From Psychromonas sp. Urea-02u-13 (lineage in GTDB: Bacteria > Pseudomonadota > Gammaproteobacteria > Enterobacterales > Psychromonadaceae), in assembly GCF_002835995.1 (NCBI RefSeq), contig NZ_PJBZ01000041.1, forward strand, positions 62,001 to 126,000: DNA of 64,000 nucleotides. The letters run 5' to 3'. The notes under the pieces were generated by a model that saw nothing but the letters and a program-made list of their open reading frames with translations, did no database searches and had not been told where the DNA came from. The position numbers and the translations under genes were made by a program. Positions 27,886-39,105 of this stretch are shown here, one piece after another (position 1 is the stretch's first letter; each line of letters starts with the position of its first letter).

Positions 27886-29247
27886 ATGCAAGACAGAACG
27901 TTAGATATTAATCCACAATGGTTACAACGTCTCACCGAAGAGCCAGATAAAAAACGACTGCTTGATAAACGATCTCCTTTTCAGCGAGATAAAGCGCGCG
28001 TATTACATTCAGCCGCTTTTCGACGCCTGCAGTCTAAAACACAAATTCATAATAATGGCCTCAGTGATTTTTATCGTACCCGTTTAACACACTCGCTTGA
28101 GGTCGCTCAAATAGGCTCGGGTATTGTTGCGCATCTTTCATTAACACAGCCTGAATTTAAAACGCTACTGCCAAGTAATAACCTTATTGAAGCCATCTGT
28201 TTAAGTCATGATATTGGCCACCCGCCTTTTGGTCACGGTGGTGAAACCGCGCTTAATTATATGATGATTAAAAACGGCGGTTTTGAAGGCAACGGGCAAA
28301 CATTCCGAATTTTAACCCAACTTGAACCCTACACAGAATTTAACGGCATGAACTTAACACGCCGTAGTTTATTAGGTTTATTAAAGTATCCCGTGTGTCT
28401 CAGTGAGCTTAGTGGCCCTTACCCTGAAGATACCAGTCGTAACTTTCGTCAATTAAAGACAGAAGAATGGATGCCCGGCAAAGGGATTTATGACCATGAT
28501 CGCGCCTACCTTGATTCCGTACTAACCCCATTGTGTGCTGCTGATATCGCACTTTTTCAGACATTACGCGAGCAAACTGCAACGGATAAAAGCCATAAAA
28601 AATCGCGCTATAAATCCTTTGACTGCTCTATTATGGAGATTGCCGATGATATTGCTTATGGCGTACATGATTTAGAAGATGCTATTGCAATGGGTATAGT
28701 GAGCAAAACGCTTTGGCAAGAAAAAGTAGCCACACAATTATCTGAAGTTGAAAATTTCTGCTTGGGCGAGCAATTAACAGAGCTCACTAACAACCTATTT
28801 TCACCACAACACTTTAAACGTAAAGATGCCATTGGCGCCTTAGTAAATGCACTGATCACTTCTATTAAGATTGATATTGCTGAAGATGCTTTTGTTGATC
28901 CGTTACTCGCTTATAACGCATATTTAGCGCCAGCGATGTTTACGGTATTAGAAATATTAAAAAGCTTTGTTTTAAACTATGTGATTAAAAGCCCTGACTT
29001 ACAAATATTAGAATATCGTGGCCAGCAAATTGTGATGGAGCTCTTTGAAGCCTTTAACGCGGGACCATTACGCTTTTTACCCGTGCAAGTTAAAGAAGTT
29101 TATAAACAACAAACGGATAGTTCACGCCAAAAACGCGTGATTGCAGATTATATCTCTAGCCTCACCGATAATCATGCTTTGCGTTTACACGCGAGTTTAT
29201 TCAGCAGTAATCAAACCAGTCCGATGATTGGCGAGCATGCCTTTTGA
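27886..29247 (+). CDS. dgt: dGTPase-like dNTP triphosphohydrolase
   Basis: HD-domain enzyme, 453 residues, of the Dgt family that cleaves dNTPs to nucleoside and tripolyphosphate. The N-terminal family block is 'RSPFQRDKARVLHSAAFRRLQ'; the metal site is H..HD..D, with 'TRLTHSLEVAQIG', 'CLSHDIGHPPFGHGGE' and 'IADDIAYGVHDLED'. The length fits the type-2 Dgt-like proteins rather than the 505-residue E. coli Dgt. Likely role in dNTP pool control; some family members restrict phages. Single gene between divergent and convergent neighbours. Confidence 0.9.
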   Translation: MQDRTLDINPQWLQRLTEEPDKKRLLDKRSPFQRDKARVLHSAAFRRLQSKTQIHNNGLSDFYRTRLTHSLEVAQIGSGIVAHLSLTQPEFKTLLPSNNLIEAICLSHDIGHPPFGHGGETALNYMMIKNGGFEGNGQTFRILTQLEPYTEFNGMNLTRRSLLGLLKYPVCLSELSGPYPEDTSRNFRQLKTEEWMPGKGIYDHDRAYLDSVLTPLCAADIALFQTLREQTATDKSHKKSRYKSFDCSIMEIADDIAYGVHDLEDAIAMGIVSKTLWQEKVATQLSEVENFCLGEQLTELTNNLFSPQHFKRKDAIGALVNALITSIKIDIAEDAFVDPLLAYNAYLAPAMFTVLEILKSFVLNYVIKSPDLQILEYRGQQIVMELFEAFNAGPLRFLPVQVKEVYKQQTDSSRQKRVIADYISSLTDNHALRLHASLFSSNQTSPMIGEHAF

Positions 29248-29286
29248 TGGGGGCTTATTAAGAAGGTAATAAAAAGAAAGAAGGTA

Positions 29287-29321
29287 GTAAAAAAAGTGAT
29301 ATACAAATTTGTATATCACTT
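29287..29321 (-). terminator. Terminator of the FAD oxidoreductase / gph operon
   Basis: A perfect 28-bp palindrome, 14 bases each side (aagtgatatacaaa and its complement, 29294-29321). On the minus strand it is followed by seven Ts, so it ends the minus-strand transcript. It may also stop dgt read-through, but without a T-run on that side. Confidence 0.8.
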
Positions 29322-29390
29322 GATGAGAAACTGAATATTTATCGCATTCGTATTCACTTCTCAGCTATCCAAAGGTCAGTGCCAGTTGGG

Positions 29391-30851
29391 TTATAAACCT
29401 TTGGGTCTAACATTGCAGCTGGCTAACGAGACAGGATACTCTCTATCAATACAAATGCTTTGTGCGTAGTCTGCAATCTCTTGCTCTGAAATGGTTGGCG
29501 TAATATTGAAATTTCGATCCCCCCTTTTCCACTGACTAAGATAACCTAAACGCTGTAGCTGATGAATAATTTCGTCTGCTACATTTAACGCAGAAGAAGC
29601 TTTTACAATCTCACAACGCGCGTAATGTTGCCCAACAAATGACACTCCCGCGGCACGTAAGTCTGCATTATCTCCGGGAATTTGTTGTGCACCAAAAAGA
29701 GGCTTAGAGCTAACTGTTGCGACACTTGAAAACTCAGGAATAAAACGACTCAGATGATCAATCGCGCTCTGACTACGTGAGGTTATTTCCTCAACCGGCC
29801 AGCCTTTATCTATTTTATCGGTAAATTTATTAGGCAGTTTTGGCTGCGCACTGTTATCCGCACTTTCGACCAAACCATTATCAAATAAAGTGATCGATTC
29901 AGTCATGCCATGTAGTTGAAAGTAACCATCGGGATAAGGTGTAAACTGTGCCATTCCTTCTGGCGTACCACGATCGCCAAAAAAGATAAGCTCAGGCCAA
30001 ATAGTTGAGCATCCCGGCCACTGCGTTACATAAGCGGCTTTAAATTCAACTAAGCGCTGTCGACCAAAACCTAACATATCATCCACTAAACCACTTCTAA
30101 AACCAGCAGCATTGATTAAAAAATCAAAGTTTTCGCTACAATTTTTTCCATCACGTTGATAGTCAACTTGCCAACTGTCCGTTAATGATTGAACAGCATC
30201 AACTTTACTATTAGTAAATAAAGCACAGTTAGGCATTTTTTGTAGCGCCAGTTCAGCACTGGCAGCTAAACGAAATAGATTAACGCCGTACTCTTGCACC
30301 ATAATGATAGGAAACTTCAGCTGCGTTAAGTCAACATGATGGGCGACGGGAATCATCCATTCAATCAATGAGCTTGGCTTTTCTACAATTTCTCTGCTTT
30401 TTAACGCTTCGACTTGCGCCAACGTAAATAACTCAAAATATTGCTCTGGCGCGCCTAATACCTGATTGTTTGCATCTAACTCGATTAAACGTTGGTATTC
30501 AGCTTGTAGCGTTTTTAAACGAGGGATTAAATCTTGCGGCGTGCCTTTATCGTTTTGTGGAACAGCAACCACCGTAGGACGGTAATCAATAGCGTAAGGG
30601 TACAAACGCAACAGATCAATCGATTCACGTAATAGTGTTAAGCACTCAGCGACAGGAATCTCACGATAAAGATTACCACCGGCATGCAAATGACAAATTG
30701 GAGGACCATTCACTAAGGTTGGCCCTTTTTCAATCAGCGTCACATCTAAGCCTAGTTCGCCTAGGCAGAGAGCAGCCGTTGCCCCCGCAATACCACCACC
30801 AATGATAGCAATGCGTGCATTTTTTTGATTTGATTGAATCTCAGCGTTCAT
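29391..30851 (-). CDS. FAD-dependent oxidoreductase, DAO family
   Basis: Flavoprotein of 486 residues with an N-terminal dinucleotide-binding motif IIGGGIAGATAALCLGELG followed by 'VTLIEKG', and a later 'FLINAAGFRSG' that fits the second FAD contact. This is the D-amino-acid-oxidase/glycerol-dehydrogenase superfamily. The substrate cannot be read from the sequence. No signal peptide or membrane helix is visible. It lies six bases after gph, so the two are probably cotranscribed. It is not close enough to DadA, GlpD or MnmC for a specific name. Confidence 0.7.
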   Translation of the reverse strand: MNAEIQSNQKNARIAIIGGGIAGATAALCLGELGLDVTLIEKGPTLVNGPPICHLHAGGNLYREIPVAECLTLLRESIDLLRLYPYAIDYRPTVVAVPQNDKGTPQDLIPRLKTLQAEYQRLIELDANNQVLGAPEQYFELFTLAQVEALKSREIVEKPSSLIEWMIPVAHHVDLTQLKFPIIMVQEYGVNLFRLAASAELALQKMPNCALFTNSKVDAVQSLTDSWQVDYQRDGKNCSENFDFLINAAGFRSGLVDDMLGFGRQRLVEFKAAYVTQWPGCSTIWPELIFFGDRGTPEGMAQFTPYPDGYFQLHGMTESITLFDNGLVESADNSAQPKLPNKFTDKIDKGWPVEEITSRSQSAIDHLSRFIPEFSSVATVSSKPLFGAQQIPGDNADLRAAGVSFVGQHYARCEIVKASSALNVADEIIHQLQRLGYLSQWKRGDRNFNITPTISEQEIADYAQSICIDREYPVSLASCNVRPKGL

Positions 30852-30857
30852 AGATGA

Positions 30858-31562
30858 TTAATCCACTAAGTCATACTGGTTAGTAACGGCAAAAGTAGCA
30901 ACGATATCTGCAAAGTCAGAAAACACAACATCCGGCTTGTGCTCACCAATATCTTCTCCGTAGTTATAACCATAAGTCAGACCAATACTTTGCATATGGG
31001 CTGCATTAGCGGCTAATATGTCATTTTTTGAATCCCCTACCATGACACATTGATCAACCGTCACACCGAGTTTTTCACACACGTGTAATAACGGTAATGG
31101 TGAAGGTTTACGTTCAGGAAGACTATCGCCACCCAAGCATAATTCAAATAGACCCGTCAGCTCTAAACCAACAAGAATAGGATCGATAAAATCAAAAGGT
31201 TTGTTAGTCACAATAATTAAACGGTAACCCTGCGCTTTAAGAATTTTTAATGTAGAGCGTACGTTTTTGTACAATACCGTATCAACACAAAGATTTTTTG
31301 CGTAGAAAGTCAGGAATATGTCTAACGCTTTTTCAAAGAGCTCAGGATCGATGTTTTCATCGTAATCCGCTTTCCCACAAAGTCCACGTTTTACAATGAC
31401 TTGTGCGCCATTACCGACCCATGAACGGATTAAATCATCACTAAAGGTATCGCGACCTAAGGTGGTTAACATATGGTTAATCGCTAAAGCTAAATCGGGT
31501 GCGCTATCGATGAGTGTGCCATCAAGATCAAATAAGATGACCTGCTTATTATTGAATTTCAA
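30858..31562 (-). CDS. gph: Phosphoglycolate phosphatase, TTG start
   Basis: HAD-family phosphatase, 234 residues from TTG 31562, that removes 2-phosphoglycolate formed during DNA repair. Motif I is FDLDGTLIDSAPDL, motif II is 'IVTNKP', and motif IV is 'MVGDSKNDILAA'. TTG 31562 has AAAGG eight bases upstream and gives a start (KFNNKQVILFDLDGT) matching the E. coli protein length. A longer in-frame TTG at 31604 would lie inside a MITE terminal repeat and is unlikely. Cotranscribed with the FAD oxidoreductase gene. Confidence 0.9.
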   Translation of the reverse strand: MKFNNKQVILFDLDGTLIDSAPDLALAINHMLTTLGRDTFSDDLIRSWVGNGAQVIVKRGLCGKADYDENIDPELFEKALDIFLTFYAKNLCVDTVLYKNVRSTLKILKAQGYRLIIVTNKPFDFIDPILVGLELTGLFELCLGGDSLPERKPSPLPLLHVCEKLGVTVDQCVMVGDSKNDILAANAAHMQSIGLTYGYNYGEDIGEHKPDVVFSDFADIVATFAVTNQYDLVD

Positions 31563-31585
31563 ATGAGTAACCTTTAGCTGTAATT

Positions 31586-31914
31586 TATACCCGTCACCAT
31601 TCAAGTTGCAAAGTTCAGCAAGTGATGAGGTGAACAGATTTTAGGCAGGAAGTTGAAGGTCTAACTAGTTCAATCAATACTTCCTAACAACGAAGGTGTT
31701 TGCCTCATCGCTTGCCCTACGGGTCGCTAGCTCGGAAACCAATTCTGCGTTGCAACATTTGATAAGGGCTAGCCATTAAAGAATGAAAGTATTTTATTTC
31801 ATTCTACCGATAGAGAATTAACGTAGTTAATTGCTCGAAAGGTCATCATGTTGCGTCTTGCCTTGGTACCCGAGCTAGCGACTGAATAAAGCACCTTGAT
31901 TGGTAACGGGTATA
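31586..31914. mobile_element. MITE-like element, about 329 bp, copy A
   Basis: Terminal inverted repeats: TATACCCGTCACCATTCAAG at the left and, from the right end inward, TATACCCGTTACCAATCAAG. No coding capacity. It is related over much of its length to the element at 43841-44179: shared blocks include GCAA.AC.CAACATGA, TTAACTACGT, TGTTG.AACGCAG and CCCGTAGGGCAAG. It sits just upstream of the gph start, so gph transcription must start in or pass through it. Confidence 0.75.
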
Positions 31915-31952
31915 TGTATATGTATAACGAGGTATCTATCTTACCTAAATAA

Positions 31953-32741
31953 CTAGCCTTTTTCTACAAAACAAAGTGTCCATAACTCATTGATATAAAT
32001 AAATATTTTTAAATATAAATCACACTTTTTTTGTAAGGATTGTAGAGATTCTGTTTGAGGTGGGGTAAGTGCTGAATAATAGTGGCTTATCAGCGTTTCA
32101 GAATGGCTTTTACTGAAGCCGTTAATGCAATTACAAAAGGCGAGATCATAAGCTGGGCAGGCGATAACCGCATATTCCCAATCAAGAATATAATAGCGAC
32201 TTCCCTTTCCCTGTAAGACATTATTCAGCGACAAATCACCATGGCATAATGTGTTATTTTCACTGCTTTTATCAAGTTGATCAGCCAGTGCAAGCATCGC
32301 TTGAAAACGCTGTCCATCAATAGCCATATCTAGCTGTTTTTTGAGTCTGTTTAACTCAAAAGCGAGTCGTTGTTTTGGGGCATGTAATGCGGGCAGTTGA
32401 TGTATGCGCATCAGCTGCTGAGCTAATATTTCAAATCGGTTTTCACTGTTAGCCGGTAACAATTCAGCGCGGATATATTGCTGTAATTTATAGCTGGCAT
32501 TATGCGCTAATACCGTCGGTGTTAACGCATGTTCACTGGCGAGCTTCTGGACTAAAAGCTCAGCCTGGCGATCTTCGTCACTGCGCGCATCACGATTCAA
32601 GCGTTTAAAAACAAACTGTTTATGCGCATCGTTAGTAATTAAAAAAACGTCGTTGGTGAGTGCATGCGTAAATTGCTCTACAGCAATAACATCACCAACA
32701 CATTGATTATTGAGCCAGACTAATTCGCTATTAGATAACAA
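31953..32741 (-). CDS. Choline/ethanolamine kinase-like phosphotransferase
   Basis: Aminoglycoside-phosphotransferase-fold kinase, 262 residues. The catalytic loop is LCHGDLSLNNVL (Asp and Asn visible) and the metal-binding 'YILDWEYA' follows, as in choline kinases of the LicA type and in thiamine kinase. N-terminal 'ALTNDVFLIT' and 'FVFKRLNRD' fit the ATP-binding lobe. The substrate is unresolved: choline, ethanolamine or thiamine. It stands alone, between a MITE and the DUF2987 gene. The strand is shared with both neighbours, but the gaps make an operon uncertain. Confidence 0.75.
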   Translation of the reverse strand: MLSNSELVWLNNQCVGDVIAVEQFTHALTNDVFLITNDAHKQFVFKRLNRDARSDEDRQAELLVQKLASEHALTPTVLAHNASYKLQQYIRAELLPANSENRFEILAQQLMRIHQLPALHAPKQRLAFELNRLKKQLDMAIDGQRFQAMLALADQLDKSSENNTLCHGDLSLNNVLQGKGSRYYILDWEYAVIACPAYDLAFCNCINGFSKSHSETLISHYYSALTPPQTESLQSLQKKCDLYLKIFIYINELWTLCFVEKG

Positions 32742-32838
32742 TTGTTGTGCCTCTTGTTGACACTGATGTTACTTCGACCCAGTGTAATATCCCCAAATCG
32801 CTCATCCCTAATTGATTATAAAGGATGATTTATAATCA

Positions 32839-32886
32839 ATTACTTATAACGGATTACTTATAACGGATTACTTATGACCTATTACT
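32839..32886. repeat. 14-bp tandem repeat across the DUF2987 stop codon
   Basis: The unit attacttataacgg occurs at 32839, 32853 and (as attacttatgacct) 32867, then a partial attactt at 32881. The last partial unit contains the stop codon and final codon of the minus-strand gene. Confidence 0.85.
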
Positions 32887-33520
32887 TCGCTATCCAGGGA
32901 GTAATACGTGCAACGGCAAAGGGAAATTCTTTACTTAAGTCTGTAGTGCTTAATATTTTATTACCCACTAGCACATCACCGTTACTCGCCAATTGGTAAC
33001 CATTAGGTAGCACAACATCAGCGCTTAAAGGCGTGACTAATTTAAAACGTAAACCAGAAAATTCTGGCAAGAAATATTTACCGACCATGCCTGCATTTTT
33101 GCGTAAAACGCCTTCAAGCTCAATGCTAATATTCACCAATTTTTCAAAAGGTAGCGCGCTTAATTCAGACTCTTTAGCCATTAACGTTACCTGTAAGGCG
33201 CAGGCCTCATTATTGACTGTTTGTACTTCAATCATTGCGCCGTCTTTACGGTGTTGATCTGAATAGAAAGGCATTAATTTACCCTGCTTTTCAAATTCTA
33301 CTGGCTCTCTTTTATCATCAACAACAATTTCAGCTTGTTTAATAAAGCATTGCTTGCCCGTTGATGGCTCAACCAAATAGAAGCTGGTTGCTACATATTG
33401 ATAGTCGAGCTTGTACATGGTTTTCATATAACCAAAAAATAGTGAATAATTGAGTTTTAGTGGAGAAGCCATAACATTTTGACTGATCAAAACAGATAAA
33501 ACTAAGATTAAAATACGCAT
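32882..33520 (-). CDS. Exported DUF2987-like protein
   Basis: 212 residues from ATG 33520, where a classic signal peptide begins (RILILVLSVLISQNVMA). The frame is open upstream, but only through the antisense image of the neighbour's acidic repeat. The mature part has 'LKLNYSLFFGYMK', a Cys pair (GKQCFI, EACALQV), and a C-terminal half with 'FSGLRFKLVTP'. This arrangement resembles DUF2987 proteins of Vibrio and Shewanella, whose function is unknown. It begins one base after the upstream membrane-protein stop, so they form a coupled pair. Confidence 0.6.
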   Translation of the reverse strand: MRILILVLSVLISQNVMASPLKLNYSLFFGYMKTMYKLDYQYVATSFYLVEPSTGKQCFIKQAEIVVDDKREPVEFEKQGKLMPFYSDQHRKDGAMIEVQTVNNEACALQVTLMAKESELSALPFEKLVNISIELEGVLRKNAGMVGKYFLPEFSGLRFKLVTPLSADVVLPNGYQLASNGDVLVGNKILSTTDLSKEFPFAVARITPWIAK

Positions 33521-33521
33521 A

Positions 33522-34379
33522 TTAGGCCTCAAACTCTGAACTGTTTTTAGTGTGACTACTTTTATTGTTGCCACTATCATTTGTATCATCACCTGAATCA
33601 TTATCATCATCGTCAGAATCGTCATCGTCTGAATCATCATTTTCATCTTTAGGTGTCTCTGTAGCAACAACACCCACACCACACATTTGACGATAAACGA
33701 TACCCATGACATTAAAATAGAACGGGATAAACAAAAACAACCCTAAGCCAGAGGGTAATAAGGCAATAAAACCGAGTAAACCTAAGAGCATAAACAGGAA
33801 TGTAAATTGACGAAGATTTTTATTAATCAATTTAAAAGACAGTTTAATCGATAACTGTGGGGCAATTTTCTTTTCTGCAATTAAAGGATAAACCATGCAA
33901 AAAGCCATATTCAGATAAAGCATCACAATAATAGACAGCTGCAGGCCAATATCACCAAACAGTTGGCTCAGTAAAACACTCAAGGCATAAACAATAATAT
34001 TGATAATGACACTAGCCAGCGCAAGTTTTAAGATGATATTGAAATAACTAAACAAGTCACTTGAACGACTTTTTATCCCGACTGAATGGTTAATGCCCAT
34101 CATCTGCAGGCCGGTCACTAAAGGCGTCACAATAAAAGAGCTAAAAATGAAGTTAATAATGGTTTGATTCGCATCACTTAAACCAGAAAGCGCTTCATAA
34201 CTCATTGTATAAATGAGTGTAACAATCGCAATAGTGATGATACAGGCAACGATTAAAGGCAGAAAATTAGTGCGGGTAATAGCAAAAGCATCTTTAAAGA
34301 GTTGTTTGAAATCGAGTGTATAACCTTCAGTTAATGATTTTTTAAGATCACCACCGAGTACAAAATGAGTTTTGTTCAT
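33522..34379 (-). CDS. Multi-pass membrane protein with Asp-rich tail
   Basis: 285 residues from ATG 34379; an in-frame TTG nine bases upstream with AAGG four bases before it is an alternative. A cytoplasmic N-terminus with 'LDFKQLFKDAFAITR' is followed by about six hydrophobic segments (near 37-60, 76-97, 115-135, 143-165 and 195-225). The last 45 residues are hydrophilic and highly acidic, built of D/N/S repeats such as DDSDDDDSDDDD, and likely cytoplasmic. I recognise no family beyond a general resemblance to uncharacterised gammaproteobacterial membrane proteins. Coupled to the exported protein downstream. Confidence 0.65.
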   Translation of the reverse strand: MNKTHFVLGGDLKKSLTEGYTLDFKQLFKDAFAITRTNFLPLIVACIITIAIVTLIYTMSYEALSGLSDANQTIINFIFSSFIVTPLVTGLQMMGINHSVGIKSRSSDLFSYFNIILKLALASVIINIIVYALSVLLSQLFGDIGLQLSIIVMLYLNMAFCMVYPLIAEKKIAPQLSIKLSFKLINKNLRQFTFLFMLLGLLGFIALLPSGLGLFLFIPFYFNVMGIVYRQMCGVGVVATETPKDENDDSDDDDSDDDDNDSGDDTNDSGNNKSSHTKNSSEFEA

Positions 34380-34433
34380 AACAAGCAAAAGGCCTTAATA
34401 AGAAAAGACCTTTATTGTAACGACTTTTAATGT

Positions 34434-35162
34434 TTATGCTAATGATTTAGTTGGCAATAAAGCGCTCACTAGACGTGGAACAATCTCTGTTGCTTTGCCC
34501 AGTTGAATTTTATCAAAATGACTTTGTATTTCACTGCCTTCAAGGTTTACCTCAATAGAATAAGCGCCAACACTTTTTGCTTCTTCAACAAACCCTGCTG
34601 CAGGATAAACCGTGCCCGAAGTACCAATGGCAATAAACAAGTCTGCTTGAGAAAGGTGGTGATAAATAATATCTAAACCGAGCGGCATTTCGCCAAACCA
34701 AACAATATGAGGGCGTAAATTTGAAGGATACTGGCAACAGTGACAAAGATCATTGATATCCATGTCATTCATCCAGGTAATGACTTGATTGGTATTAGGA
34801 CAACGTGCTTTTAATAATTCGCCATGCATGTGAATGACGTTTTTTGAACCCGCTTGCTCATGCAGATCATCGATATTTTGTGTGACTAATAAAAATTCAC
34901 CATTGAACTCTTTTTCAAGCTCAGCTAATGCGTAATGAGCAGCATTAGGTTCAATATCTTCTGAACAAAAATCACTGCGTCGTTTATTATAAAAATCGTG
35001 CACTAAAGTAGGATCTTTTTTATAGCCCGCTAACGTAGCAACATCTTCTAGTCTGTACTTTTCCCATAAGCCATTTTTATCTCTAAAGGTATTGATACCG
35101 GACTCCGCAGAAACACCTGCGCCTGTTAGTACAACGATTCTTTTATATTGATTTAAAGACAA
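34434..35162 (-). CDS. cobB: NAD-dependent protein deacylase (sirtuin)
   Basis: Sir2-family enzyme, 242 residues, removing acyl groups from lysines with NAD. Visible: 'LTGAGVSAESGI' and 'TQNIDDLHEQAG' (NAD site), catalytic His in IHMHGEL, zinc cysteines (RCPN and CHCC), and 'FGEMP'. The YxxR motif (YNKR in DFYNKRRSDF) is the class III mark linked to desuccinylase activity, as in E. coli CobB and SIRT5. It lies 150 bases after ihfA, separated by a terminator. Confidence 0.9.
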   Translation of the reverse strand: MSLNQYKRIVVLTGAGVSAESGINTFRDKNGLWEKYRLEDVATLAGYKKDPTLVHDFYNKRRSDFCSEDIEPNAAHYALAELEKEFNGEFLLVTQNIDDLHEQAGSKNVIHMHGELLKARCPNTNQVITWMNDMDINDLCHCCQYPSNLRPHIVWFGEMPLGLDIIYHHLSQADLFIAIGTSGTVYPAAGFVEEAKSVGAYSIEVNLEGSEIQSHFDKIQLGKATEIVPRLVSALLPTKSLA

Positions 35163-35261
35163 AGGTGTCTCCTTACGGAAATGTTAAAAGATCTTATAAA
35201 ACAACACTAATTGTACGGAAATAAGGAAAAAAAGATGCGTGGCAGTTCATAAAAAAAAGGC

Positions 35262-35284
35262 AAAAAAAAAGCCGCAATGCGACT
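35262..35284 (-). terminator. Terminator of pheST-ihfA
   Basis: Stem agtcgc/gcggct (minus strand, one G-T pair) with a 3-base loop, followed by nine Ts, about 30 bases after the ihfA stop. Confidence 0.8.
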
Positions 35285-35315
35285 TTTTTAACAATTTATA
35301 AATTTAACAAAAAGA

Positions 35316-35624
35316 TCACCCTTTTTGTGGGGTATTTGGTAAATTTTCTTCCACCAACTCTTTCAGCTTTTGCCCCGCTCTGAACGTTACAACGCGTCTT
35401 GCTGCGATAGGAATGTCTTCACCCGTCTTGGGGTTACGCCCAGGGCGCTCACTTTTATCCTTCAGTTCAAAACCACCAAAACCCGAGATTTTAACAGGAT
35501 CTCCACTGGCTAATGTTGCTTTAACTTCTTCAAAAAAAGACTCAACAAACTCTTTTGCATCGCGTTTGCTAAGACCTACCTCTTGTGATAAATGTGCAGC
35601 TATTTCAGCTTTAGTCAGTGCCAT
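35316..35624 (-). CDS. ihfA: Integration host factor alpha subunit
   Basis: DNA-bending protein, 102 residues, of the HU/IHF fold. Starts [11 protein letters not shown]; the DNA-contacting arm '[12 protein letters not shown]' has the conserved Pro that intercalates. The alpha-subunit assignment rests on the sequence and on its place directly after pheT (4-base gap), exactly as in E. coli pheST-ihfA. It works as a heterodimer with IhfB, not present here. Confidence 0.96.
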   Translation of the reverse strand: MALTKAEIAAHLSQEVGLSKRDAKEFVESFFEEVKATLASGDPVKISGFGGFELKDKSERPGRNPKTGEDIPIAARRVVTFRAGQKLKELVEENLPNTPQKG

Positions 35625-35628
35625 AAAA

Positions 35629-38016
35629 TTATTCTCTCAAAGATGCATTAAACTCCGTAGAAACTGCTTCAACAATAGCATTTACACTATCTGCAATTTC
35701 CTGCTCTTCCAAAGTGCGCGTCGTATCTTGTAATATCAAACCTATTGCTAAGCTCTTGCTACCTTCGATAACGCCTTGCCCTTCATATACGTCAAATAAG
35801 TTTAAGCCAACTAATTGAGTTCCGCCAATTTTTTCTATAAATTTTAATACCTTACCTGCGTCAACGCTTTTTTCTACTACAAAAGCTAAGTCACGATGGT
35901 TCGCTGGGAACTTAGAAATATCGCCAGCTTGCGGTAATTGACGCGTACTGATCGCGTCTAATTGTACTTCGAATACAATTGGCGTGCCTTTAATTGCAAA
36001 GGGTTTAACATGGTTTGGATGCAATGCACCGATGAAACCAATGTTTTGACCATTACGGTAGATACCCGCTGATTGTCCTGGGTGTAGTGCAGTGTGTGTT
36101 TCAGGTTTAAACTCGAAACTAACACCATCAACACACAAATCTAATACACTTTCTAAATCTGCTTTAAGGTCGAAGAAATCAACATTACGCGATTCAATAT
36201 CCCAGTGTTGCTCATTTAAATGGCCAATAATAACGCCAGATAACATCGCTTGTTGATTAATGCCGTTTTCAGACGCTTCATCTTTAACAAAACGTAATCC
36301 CGTTTCAAACAAACGAATACGTGCTTGCTGACGTTTTTGGTTTTTAGAAACACACTCTAATAAACCTGTCCACAAACTCACACGCATAGCTGACATATCT
36401 TTAGAGATAGGATGCGGTAAAATAAGCGCATCAGCTTCAGGGTGTAGTTTCAGCTGTTTGTCAGGGTCCACAAAGCTATAAGTAATGGCTTCGTTAAATT
36501 CACGGTTCACTAATACATCGCGTACTTTTGACAACTTAAGCGCAGCTTCGTTATGCAAAGGCATGGTTAACGCAGCTTGTGGTGCGATGTTAGGGATATT
36601 GTTATAACCGTAAACACGTGCCACTTCTTCGATTAAGTCTTCTTCAATTTCCATGTCGAAACGGTACGTCGGTGCAACAACAGTCCAGCTGTTGTCTGCA
36701 ACAGTCACTTCACAGCCTAACAATGTTAGAATTTCAGTCACACGTGCATCTTCAACAACATGACCAATTAAACGGTCTAATTTAGTACGTTTTAATGTGA
36801 TTGTTGCTTGAATCGGTAAGTTTGCTTCACTAAGTGCTTCAGTGATTGGGCCAACTTGACCGCCACAAATATCAACAAGCAACTGCGTTGCACGTTCCAT
36901 TGCTTTTGCTTGTAATACAGGGTCAACACCACGCTCATAACGATGAGAAGCATCAGTATGTAAACCGTAGCTACGTGCACGACCTGCAATTGCAAGTGGC
37001 GCAAAAAATGCACTTTCTAGGAATATGTCAGTCGTTTCTGCTTGTACACCAGAATCTTGACCGCCAAAGATACCGGCCATTGCTAATGCTTTAGATTGAT
37101 CAGCGATAACAAGCGTATCTGCGTTCAATTTAACTTCTTTACCATCAAGTAAGGTTAATTTTTCATCTTGTTCAGCAAGACGTACTTCAATCGCACCGTC
37201 TAATTTTGCAAGATCAAAAGCGTGCATTGGGTGGCCAAATTCAAGCAATACGTATTGTGTAATATCAACAACCGCATCAACACTGCGCACGCCACAACGG
37301 CGTAGCTTTTCAACCATCCAAAGTGGTGTTGCTACATCTTGGTTAATGCCTTTAATAACACGGCCAAGGTAACGAGGACAGGCTTCAACAGCTTGTAAGT
37401 TAATTGCAACTTGATCATCAATTGATACAGCCACGTTTTCCCACGTTGGCTCTGTAGCTGAAATAGCGTTTAATACGCCCACTTCACGAGCAAGACCTGC
37501 AATGCCTAAGCAATCAGCACGGTTAGCCGTTAAATCAACATCAATCGTTACATCGTCAAGTTGTAAGTATTCACGTACACATTGACCAATTGGCGCGTCT
37601 AATGGTAATTCAAGAATACCTTCTGCGCTTTCTGCCATGCCAAGTTCTGATTCACTACACAACATACCAAATGATGGCTGGCCACGTAGTTTTGCTTCTT
37701 TAATTTTAAAGTCGCCAGGTAATACTGCGCCTACAACAGCAACCGCTACTTTCAAACCTAAACGACAGTTTTTAGCGCCACAAACGATATCAACTAATTC
37801 ATCTTCGCCGATGTTAATTTTTGTTACTTGTAGTTTATCTGCATCAGGATGTTGGCCACACTCAACCACTTCACCAACTAATACTTTTGTAAACTCACCC
37901 GCTACTGCTTCAACGTCGTCTACTTCTAGACCGGCCATTGTAATTTGGTGTTGTAATGCTTCTGAACTGATTTCTGGGTTAACCCATTCGCGTAACCAAG
38001 CTTCACTAAATTTCAT
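35629..38016 (-). CDS. pheT: Phenylalanine-tRNA ligase beta subunit
   Basis: Large subunit of the (alpha-beta)2 enzyme, 795 residues, the E. coli length. Domains in order: N-terminal tRNA-binding OB fold (about 39-148, '[17 protein letters not shown]'), B3/B4 editing region, B5 domain ('[23 protein letters not shown]'), catalytic-like core, and C-terminal anticodon-binding domain ('[13 protein letters not shown]'). It starts 12 bases after pheS and runs into ihfA. Confidence 0.97.
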   Translation of the reverse strand: MKFSEAWLREWVNPEISSEALQHQITMAGLEVDDVEAVAGEFTKVLVGEVVECGQHPDADKLQVTKINIGEDELVDIVCGAKNCRLGLKVAVAVVGAVLPGDFKIKEAKLRGQPSFGMLCSESELGMAESAEGILELPLDAPIGQCVREYLQLDDVTIDVDLTANRADCLGIAGLAREVGVLNAISATEPTWENVAVSIDDQVAINLQAVEACPRYLGRVIKGINQDVATPLWMVEKLRRCGVRSVDAVVDITQYVLLEFGHPMHAFDLAKLDGAIEVRLAEQDEKLTLLDGKEVKLNADTLVIADQSKALAMAGIFGGQDSGVQAETTDIFLESAFFAPLAIAGRARSYGLHTDASHRYERGVDPVLQAKAMERATQLLVDICGGQVGPITEALSEANLPIQATITLKRTKLDRLIGHVVEDARVTEILTLLGCEVTVADNSWTVVAPTYRFDMEIEEDLIEEVARVYGYNNIPNIAPQAALTMPLHNEAALKLSKVRDVLVNREFNEAITYSFVDPDKQLKLHPEADALILPHPISKDMSAMRVSLWTGLLECVSKNQKRQQARIRLFETGLRFVKDEASENGINQQAMLSGVIIGHLNEQHWDIESRNVDFFDLKADLESVLDLCVDGVSFEFKPETHTALHPGQSAGIYRNGQNIGFIGALHPNHVKPFAIKGTPIVFEVQLDAISTRQLPQAGDISKFPANHRDLAFVVEKSVDAGKVLKFIEKIGGTQLVGLNLFDVYEGQGVIEGSKSLAIGLILQDTTRTLEEQEIADSVNAIVEAVSTEFNASLRE

Positions 38017-38028
38017 TATTTTTAAACC

Positions 38029-39072
<1,044 letters not shown>

Positions 39073-39105
39073 CTAGTACTGTTGTGGTGGAATAGCGGAA
39101 AAGCG

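Noticed and set aside
32882-33712. 276-residue protein with a Met/Ile/Thr-rich N-terminus
   Set aside because: The first 64 codons are an out-of-frame reading of the neighbour's acidic repeat. A clear signal peptide starts at ATG 33520.
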